Position numbers and translations under genes: made by a program
In this document: positions 57,175-64,000 of the stretch, one piece after another
Layout of the letters: every line of letters begins with the position of its first letter
Numbering within the stretch: position 1 is the first letter of the stretch
Source of the DNA: Enoplolaimus lenunculus
Lineage: Eukaryota > Nematoda > Enoplea > Enoplida > Thoracostomopsidae
Length of the DNA stretch: 64,000 nt
NCBI GenBank assembly: GCA_030248215.1
Contig: JASANG010004046.1
Coordinates: forward strand, 310,001 to 374,000
Direction of reading: 5' to 3'
Notes under the pieces: model-generated
Told to the model about the DNA's origin: nothing
What the model saw: only the letters and a program-made list of their open reading frames with translations
The model's database searches: none

Positions 57175-60100
57175 ATGTCCAGGTCTGCGGCGAAACAGCT
57201 TCGATCTCAGCGTTCGGAAGCTTCCAAATCACTCCAGATTAGCTCATCCAGAGAAACTTTTGACTTGGATCAACTGTTGCATCGATTTACCGCCCAGGCG
57301 AGCGACTATCGTAACCCACCGTGTGTTCGAATTTCCGAATCTGAAATAATAGAACTATGCCGTCGGGTACGCCAAGCGTTTTTGCATCAACCGTCCTTGC
57401 TTATTCTAGAAGGTCCTGTCAAAGTCTGTGGCGACACTCACGGACAGTACGGCGACTTGTTGAGGTTGTTCAGTTTTGCCGGATTCCCACCAAGCGCCAA
57501 CTATTTGTTCCTGGGAGACTACGTTGACCGTGGGAAACAATCAATTGAGACTGTTTGTTTGTTGTTTTGCTACAAATTGAAATATCCAGACAACTTCTTT
57601 TTGCTTCGAGGCAACCATGAATGCTCACCGATTAATCGAATATATGGATTTTATGACGAATGCAAACGACGGTATAATGTCAGGTAACAAAATCCGGGAA
57701 CAGCTTTTTTAAATATTTGAAATACAGTGATTTATAATTTAAATACAGTAGGATTTAAAAACAGAATCTCTAAGCACACGTTTAGTAAAGTAGCAAAACT
57801 GTTTCTTCGCAGCCATATATACAGGACCCTTGAGGATGAAAGTACATTTTTAACCCCTTCTCACATTGAGTTCACTATAGGCAACTCAGCGCAGTGTATA
57901 TACGTTAAATAATATATATCGCACCGTGTTTAACAATTGCAACACGTATACATAGTACTAAATCTCCACAAGACGTGAGATCCCCCTCGGGCTCGAGCGT
58001 CAAGCTTCTATAGCTCAGGGGTGATGGTATACGCCTCCCACTCCAGTCACTGGAGTTCGAATCCTAGCATAAAAGTAGGTCTCAGGGGAAATAGAAAATA
58101 TTCATGTGAGAAAGGGTTAAGCGAAAAATTTTCAGTTTACTATCTATAACCCCTTCTCACATTGAGTTGCCTATAAGCAACTCAGCGTAGTGTATATACG
58201 TTAAATAATATATATCGCACCGTGTTTAACAATTGCAACACATATACATAGTACTAAATCACCACAAGACGTGAGATCCCCCTGGGGCTCGAGCGTCAAG
58301 CTCCTATAGCTCAGTGGTGATGGTATACGTCTCCCACTCCAGTCACTGGAGTTCGAATCCTAGCATAAAAGTAGGTCTCAGGGGAAATAGAAAATATTCA
58401 TGTGAGAAAGGGTTAATTGCACCAAATTGCACACTAAGTACAGTATCCAAAAGTGGGGGATGGGTGGTGGCATTTTTTGAACCCAAGCTTTGAGGTAAAG
58501 GGCAAAACGCAACGCACGCTGGGTATGTTTATTTCAACTTAGAATGTTCCCATTTAATACGCACTTTGATTTCAGAGTGAGATGCACACTCGGTAGTATG
58601 TACTATTTGTTAGAAAATCGGCCAGAAGTATGACGCCCGCAGCGATATATAAGCATATTTCTAATCCTAAAACGTAAACTTAACTTAAAGCCTCAGCGTA
58701 TAAATAAACATATTCCTAAGCTTAAGCCTAACGTAAACCTAATCAAAAAGCAATAGTCTAAAGCTTAGCCTTAACTCCCGGGAATAATGATCTGGCCCTC
58801 TCATCTATAGATGGGGTGGAAAATAGACCTAAGAAAAAACGAAATAGTTTTTGTAATTTTAACAGGGTTTGGAAGCGGTTTCAAGACACGTTCAATTGTA
58901 TGCCGCTCGCAGCGTTAATCAGCGAACGAATATTTTGCATGCACGGCGGCATATCACCAGATCTTAAATCGTGGGAACAGATCAAACGCATTCAGCGGCC
59001 AACTGAAATCCCTGATAACGGACTCATGTGCGATTTGCTGTGGGCTGATCCTGCTAAAGACACAACTGGTTGGACACCGAATATTCGCGGAGTATCGTAC
59101 ACATTTGGTACATATTTATACTTATGAATTCTGAAGATTTTCGACATTTTCTGCTTTTCATGTCTAAAAAAGCAATAAATTTAGCTGTCAAATATATACA
59201 ATCGTCGCCCCGAACCTTTTCATAAAGCCTATAATACTAAGGGCGGCGCTATACTTGTCGTGCGGCGCAGTCAGTCACCGTGCGTCACCGTCCGTAATCA
59301 TACGGTATCGTACGTGGGCGCCTGAACGAGTGACGCATGATGACAGACGGCGCCGTACGGGTGACACATGGTGACGAACGGACGATAACAAAAGTATAGC
59401 GTAACTTTTAAAAACAACCGACTGGACTGCGCCTGCCAATAAACTAACCCTAATACTCTAAAAGCCTAAGGATTGCGCTGTTGCTTGTACACTATTGTTA
59501 TTTTCGCCGCCGCGTTGCACCAAAATATTTCAACAAGACTAAAAGTACGGAAGCTTGTAATTCTGATCTTATGCTATCAGTGTAGGGGATAAACTGCGTC
59601 TTTTTGGTTATCCTCCTAACCAGCGTTTGCTCAAAAATGGATAGATGTTGAAGGTTTTTGCATATTTGAGCTCCTCATGTCCTTCTTTAATCGTTTCATT
59701 TCAAAATTTGTATTTTTGAAATTATACCGATTTTTAAGATTCCAAAGCTCATTGGAACCTAAAGATGGTTTTGTCTAAAAGTTAGACAAATTGAACAGCA
59801 TTCGACGCAGCTGGCGGAACTGTGTAGAATGGTGTTTACGGTTTTTACAATCAGATGCCTGGTTAACAAGTATATGGTGAAATAATTGATTGGTATATAA
59901 TTTGTGTAACTTTTTAACAAATCTTTTTTCGTTTGTAGAGACTGTTTAGCGGCTCCAGCGCTCTTTAAATACGGTAACACCGAACGTAGTCTAAGCATTA
60001 AAGGTAACAGTATCAATCGTGACAGTTTATTTCTTTCGTTAAAATACAACAGGTACCGATATTGTGAAAGAATTTTGTCAAAAAATGAATATTGATTTGA

Positions 60101-62770
60101 TTGCGCGAGCGCACCAAGTCGTCGAAGATGGATACGAATTTTTTGCCAACAGACATTTGGTGACAATATTTTCAGCACCAAACTATTGCGGTAAGCCCAC
60201 TGCAAATAAACCGCACTGCACTCAAAATAATATTTCTGATATTTAAGAAAAAATTTCTTACATTTGAGAAATGTGATTAGCAAGGTGCACTTGAAAAGTA
60301 TTTCTGTTATAACAGAAATGTTTTCAAAAAAAGTTTTGAAATAAAGTCTGAAAATAAACGTTTTCCAGTTATTTTTAGAAAAATTGTCTTAAATATCAGC
60401 AAAACTTTTCAGATTTGCCACAGAAAACACTTTTCTGAATAAATTCAGAAATACTCTTTTGTGTGTATGCAAAGAAGTTCGCATTATAACCTAGGCAACT
60501 CAGATCACGTTTTGTCATATCGTTGGGTAAAATCTTGCCTGCTTTAATCCATGTCTAATATTTTAAAAAAACCCATGTCTGTTATATACCATATTGAACG
60601 ATACAGCCGGAGGTCTGCCCCCAACTCCTTAAATGTAAGTCATTTAGCTGTGCGTATTTGACCTGTAACTGACCGACAGTTCTAGCATCCTAACATAGGT
60701 ATTGTCGGTATATGTGCACATAAGTGAATGTAAAGCAAATGTTGCCATGTCTGTAGGGATGCCTCTGGGTACGCGCTCTTGAGTTATGGTATTCTGCAAA
60801 ATTTGCCCGGTTATCGCGGAGCGATTCCGCTTTGGGTCACAGCTGCTGGCAGTTATTACATTTAAGACGCGGTGCGGACGTCTACCCCGTGGACGCTAGC
60901 AAGTGGCACGGGGTTAGGCGCTCCTCTAGCGTTTATTTCAGCAGCTGGAAATCTCAGATTCTGGGCATGAGCAGCCTGCGCAGTGCATGTGAACAGACAC
61001 CCAACTCATGTAAACCTCTTGCTACCCTAACTTAATTGTTCTTTCATACTGTTTCTTTCCCCCTCCGGTTCCGTGTTTATCTTGGTTTACTAGTTGCAAT
61101 GTTGTTGCTCTTGTTATTGTCGTTGTTTTTGTTTTTGTTGTTGTTGTTTTCACTCCGAATTCGAAAATTTTCGACCATAACTATCTGGCCGGTTTTCAGA
61201 AATTTATGCTAATTTTACAAAATTTAAGGAAGCTTATGCAATAAGCTTCTAATTATGCAAATTTGGTTTAGCCATCCGGCAGGGTATAAAAGCTGCTGCC
61301 GATTCTACAATTTAGGCATTCAGTTTGTTTTCGTGTTCAGGTTGCCAGTATGGCACATAAATTTGGCGGATGCCTTCTAAGCGTAATTTTCATGTCTTTG
61401 TTTTACAGTTTTCACTCGCCGATGTGGCCGGCTTCGAGCACAGAAGTCGGCTACGGAAAATTTTGTTTTGCGTTACATGTTTCTCGAGTACCGGTGGCCA
61501 GAGGCGTCGGCGGTACCGGGAAATATGATAAAAATTTAACGGGCTTAATATGTATTGGTACTTACAAAATTCTTCAGTAATAAAACTCAAAGGTTCAGTT
61601 CAAAATGTACTCTATTAAACTTTCCGGGAAGCTTCCGAAACTTTGTTGCAGTTGAACTACAAAGAGAGCTGTTTTACCCTTGTTTGTTACTTTTCTGTTG
61701 CTTTTGACGCGTCAATCCCCGCTGGACGGGGCTGTTTTTGTTGACTCTGACTCGGACTGGCTCGATTCGCGACCGAGCGAGTCCGAGTTAGAATATGTTG
61801 TTATTGTCCGGACTAGGGATGGATATTTTTCTTTTTCCTTTTTCCTTTTTCTTTTCCCGGCTAATTTTTGGGCCCCGAGTATTGAACGATTGTTGCGTAT
61901 AGTAAAAATTTCTACAGCCCTAAAATGGGCGGTGCGGGTCCCCGTTTTTCTTTTTCCTTTTTGACCAATTCCTTTTTACCAAGAATTTATTTTTCCCCGC
62001 ACTCCGAATTTTGCCTGCCCACCGGATGGACAATATAGTTTTGCCACGGTGGTCAGAAGTTTTAACCAGGGGCAGGAATGCGCAAGGATATGAGTCTCCT
62101 AGTCCCGAATTTTGTTTTATTGCAGTCCAGCCATGTATTTGGCTGGCCGGTTTTTAGTAGGTTAAAAATTTACTAATTTCTTAACCCAGAAATGGGTCCG
62201 GTGATGACGGATAAGGATTGGGAATGCAAGTGCACTCCAGACCTGGGCGCGGAAATCCTATCCCGAACACGGCTAAGCCAGCGTAGCTAAGCCGATTCTA
62301 CAAGTTTTGCCATCGCACAGTCATAAGATTGGGATCGCCAAGGATAGGTGGCTTATGCTTAGGTGCAGGGTCCCAACCTTATAACGTCTGTGCACATATA
62401 CCGGTATAAGAAGTTGTCGCAATGACCGCGTAGTGCAGTGATAGCATGCTTGGCTCGAGCGCAAGAGGGCCAAGGTTCGAATCCCGGCATGGTCATTAAC
62501 TTTGGGCAAAACTTCAAACAGGGGTCGTGCAGACCGTACAGTGCCAACAGGTATAATGTAAATTTCAAACCCAAAATATTTTGTTGATATATAAATTTAA
62601 ATTTTATTTCGCTCCCTATTTGTTGCAAGTAATTATTTTTAGCAACACATTCAGTATTTTTAGGTCAATTTGATAACGCAGGTGCAGTTATGAGCGTTAA
62701 TGCAGACTTAAAATGTTCATTTCAAATTTTGAAGCCCATGGATAGAAAACGAAAGCTGAGATTAGTATAG
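57175..62770 (+). CDS. Serine/threonine protein phosphatase PP1 catalytic subunit, 331 aa, 4 exons
   Basis: PPP-family metallophosphatase that removes phosphate from Ser/Thr, normally directed by regulatory subunits. Exons: 57175-57683, 58866-59107, 60053-60190, 62664-62770 (TAG stop). Borders are GT/AG and the phases fit, giving 996 nt. Residues: metal site D87/H89, GDYVDRG 114-120, RGNHE 145-149 (N147, H148), H196 in MHGG, H271 in ARAHQ, and SAPNYCG 291-297 with Tyr295, all at PP1 spacing (PP1-alpha number plus 23). RAHQ and [16 protein letters not shown] mark PP1 rather than PP2A. Odd points: GDTHG where GDIHG is near-universal; SAPNYCGQFDN where GEFDN is usual; a 23-residue longer N-terminus and a short basic tail ending KRKLRLV. 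This suggests a diverged paralogue, perhaps tissue-restricted like nematode sperm PP1s (inference). Intron 1 holds two TIR/tRNA-like elements and a TTAGGC-bearing element; intron 3 holds a SINE and an LTR-like piece. Confidence 0.96.
57850..58120 (+). mobile_element. TIR element with tRNA-like module, in PP1 intron 1 (first of a pair)
   Basis: TTAACCCCTTCTCACATTGA at the left, CATGTGAGAAAGGGTTAA at the right. The tRNA-like module (about 58005-58070) has box A TAGCTCAGGGG and box B GAGTTCGAATCC about 40 bases apart, but poor stems, so it is a Pol III-type relic rather than a working tRNA. TTAA on each side could be a duplicated target. Confidence 0.75.
58146..58416 (+). mobile_element. TIR element with tRNA-like module, in PP1 intron 1 (second of a pair)
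   Basis: Nearly identical to the copy 26 bp upstream and in the same direction. Box A is TAGCTCAGTGG, a full match to the Pol III consensus. The module spans about 58300-58368. Confidence 0.75.
58629..58805 (-). mobile_element. TTAGGC-bearing element, reverse orientation, in PP1 intron 1
   Basis: AGCATATTTCTAATCC, CATATTCCTAAGCTTAAGCC, AGTCTAAAGCTTAGCC and a right end GATCTGGCCCTC. It lies just before exon 2. Confidence 0.5.
59241..59405. mobile_element. GC-rich MITE, Harbinger-like, in PP1 intron 2
   Basis: Left GGGCGGCGCTATACTTGTCG; right AAAAGTATAGCGTAAC. The interior is rich in CGTACGG and GTGACGNANG words like 45734-45872. Confidence 0.55.
59755..59900. repeat. Relative of the 29200-29780 inverted repeat
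   Basis: AAAAGTTAGACAAATTGAAC and GCATTCGACGCAGCTGGCG match the left arm at 29360-29400. Confidence 0.45.
61085..61152. repeat. TTG-rich low-complexity tract
   Basis: Runs of GTTGTTGTTG and GTTTTTGTTTTTG. Confidence 0.8.
61285..61330 (+). promoter_or_regulatory. TATA box and initiator-like site
   Basis: GGGTATAAAAG at 61282 is followed 37 bases on by CATTCAGTTTG, an arthropod/nematode-style initiator. It lies inside the PP1 intron, on the gene's own strand, and more likely belongs to the LTR-like block. Confidence 0.35.
62370..62560 (+). mobile_element. tRNA-Arg-derived SINE-like repeat, second copy
   Basis: The tRNA-like head at 62424-62494 is 71 nt: acceptor GACCGCG pairing with CATGGTC, box B GGTTCGAATCC. 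The tail ATTAACTTTGGGCAAAACTT and GGTCGTGCAGACCGTA matches the copy at 6820-6998. It ends about 100 bases before the last PP1 exon. Confidence 0.6.
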
Positions 62771-63239
62771 CAAATGAACTTGTTTGACTTTCATCTAAAT
62801 TAAAGAGCATGAAAACTTTAAGAATGCTTTATTTAAATACAGTATATGGCAAGCGTCAAAAACTAAAAATTCAGAATCCTATCTTTTCATACGGAACACA
62901 TCGAAGATTTGTCATAGGTTTTGAAACAGGTGAACTTAAGCAATTAAACATGCATTCGCAAATGTAAAATACCACATAACGAAGAGAATTTGCCAAATAT
63001 GCTATACTAAATGCGAAATGACGAAAGTTGCAAGGCTATGTAATTTTTATGCTATTCAAATGTGTAGTTTTTTGCTATTTCTACAAATTTTCACGTACTT
63101 TTCTGTGTGCATTACACAGAACAGAATTCTGGCATATGAATAGGTGCTTTTGTATCATTGAAAAAGCACAATTGAACTTGTCTTTTACATAAACGGCCAA
63201 TGTGTAGAACAGGGACTTCTCACTTCCGTATGACAGCTA
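62771..63239. other. 3' flank of the PP1 gene
   Basis: AT-rich sequence after the PP1 stop; it should include the 3' UTR. No repeat or gene recognised. Confidence 0.4.
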
Positions 63240-63835
63240 GGAATTCCGCTGGTTTGGTAGGAAAAATCATAAGCATTTTTGGCTGGCAAAACTGAAAAAT
63301 TCAAACGCCTAGATTCTAGGCTAGGTTCACACACCGGGAAAAGTGGAAAATTTAAACGTATAGGTTTTCTTTAGGCCTGGTAGGAAAAGAATAGCTTGAT
63401 TGGTTTGGCTGGAAAATTGTGATGGTTAGGTTCGGAAAACGGGAAAGAGAAAAATTCAAGCGTTATGTCATTCCTTTTGGTTGGTAGGGAAAGTTAGAGG
63501 TGTAGGATGTGGGAAATTTGAATGTATGTTTTCACGTGGTTTGGTAGGAAAAATTTGAAGCATAACTTTTGTTGGAAAACAGGAAAATTGGAAAATTTGA
63601 ACGCCTAGATTGTCTACGGGTTGAAAACGGAATCTGAAGCGTAGGCTTTGTTTTGAAAATCGGCTGGTTTGACAAGAAAATTTTGAAGCGTAGGTTTTGT
63701 TTAGAAAACAGGAAAAGTGGAAATTTTAACGCCCAGGTTTTCCCTGGGTTGGTCGAGAAAATCTGTGACTTAGGACTCATTTATAAAACAGAAAAAGTGG
63801 CAAATTTAAACGCTGGATTTTTCTTGTTTATGGGT
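63240..63835. repeat. Degenerate minisatellite of irregular period
   Basis: GGAAAAGTGGAAAATTTAAA, ACGCCTAGGTTTTC, TGGTTTGGTAGGAAAA and GAAGCGTAGGTTTTG recur in the same order. Returns of the GGAAAATTTAAACG word lie near 63292, 63342, 63445, 63508, 63585, 63714 and 63795. Confidence 0.7.
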
Positions 63836-64000
63836 CATCCACGTTATACTGTCTACTGTAGTGACCCGAATAAGAGGATGTGGGGTAATAAGAGGGGTCC
63901 CCATTTTGATTCCTATTCAATAGGAGTCCGTAAGCGGATAGAGTCCTTAAATCCTAATTAGAGTCCATGAATTCAGTTATTCCTAATTGTAGTGCATAAA
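63836..64000. other. Window edge, unassigned
   Basis: Contains GAATAAGAGG and GTAATAAGAGG words and CCTAATTAG repeats, but nothing that can be named. Confidence 0.3.

Larger units (their letters stand above)
60752..62330 (+). mobile_element. Possible LTR-retroelement fossil in PP1 intron 3
   Basis: A block less AT-rich than the rest, starting TGTAGGGATG. It has a TATA box, an initiator-like word and a later AATAAA at about 61577, the U3-R-U5 order of an LTR. Pyrimidine runs follow at 61825-61860 and 61945-61970. I see no second LTR copy, primer site or enzyme-coding part in the window, so at most it is a solo or partial remnant. Family and age cannot be told. Confidence 0.25.

Noticed and set aside
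59759-60283. Minus-strand frame of 174 codons
   Set aside because: It lies over the third PP1 exon on the other strand and has no domain; a shadow frame.
1-64000. CRISPR arrays, operons and bacterial-type promoters
   Set aside because: The spliced genes and repeats are those of an animal genome; the direct repeats are contiguous tandem units without spacers.

Overview
This is AT-rich animal DNA, most likely from a nematode. Three intron-rich genes have homologues typical of nematodes: a degenerin/ENaC channel subunit with the nematode-style pore motif, a rhodopsin-family peptide GPCR and a PP1 catalytic subunit. The TTAGGC hexamer, the nematode telomere unit, recurs across the window as TTAGGC/TAAGCC tracts inside dispersed repeats. 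Long introns and a dense load of small non-autonomous transposons would fit an early-branching (Enoplea, mermithid-like) nematode, but that placement is a guess.

Layout. 420-12912 (+): a DEG/ENaC channel gene with its 5' end outside the window, assembled by eye as 12 phase-consistent exons plus a likely terminal exon, from the start of the extracellular domain to the end of TM2 and a short tail. 12913-20754: gene-free, with a large inverted duplication (16220-17308). 23978-20755 (-): a two-exon class A GPCR of 924 residues, FMRFamide-receptor-like, with an intracellular loop 3 of about 435 residues. 24066-57174: 33 kb with no gene I can recognise, filled with MITE-like elements, palindromes, a 7 x 94 bp tandem array (39056-39709), and a G-triplet-rich minisatellite (44311-44874) between ATT microsatellites. 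57175-62770 (+): a complete four-exon PP1-type phosphatase of 331 residues. 62771-64000: a degenerate minisatellite and unassigned sequence.

Repeat content. At least eight small families recur. (1) TIR elements with GGCCC-type ends and an internal TTAGGC-like tract. (2) TIR elements of about 270 bp with CCCTTTCTCACAT-type ends that enclose a tRNA-like module with Pol III boxes A and B. (3) hAT-like MITEs (CAGTGGCGGATCC ends), three of them with 8-bp target duplications matching 7 of 8. (4) Elements with GGGCCCGTAGCCAG ends. (5) Elements with CCAAGAGTG ends. (6) Elements with CCCATATTCTC ends. (7) A GC-rich, Harbinger-like type with GGGCGGCGCTATACTT ends. (8) A tRNA-Arg-derived SINE-like repeat. 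No transposase or reverse transcriptase reading frame was recognised, so all appear non-autonomous.

The most unusual signals are the telomere-motif-carrying TIR elements, the tRNA-like module enclosed in a TIR element, and a tandem array that seems to have grown from the end of a MITE. All exon models and repeat boundaries were read by eye. The exon models are supported by splice-site phase and family motifs. The repeat ends are approximate unless a target duplication is given.
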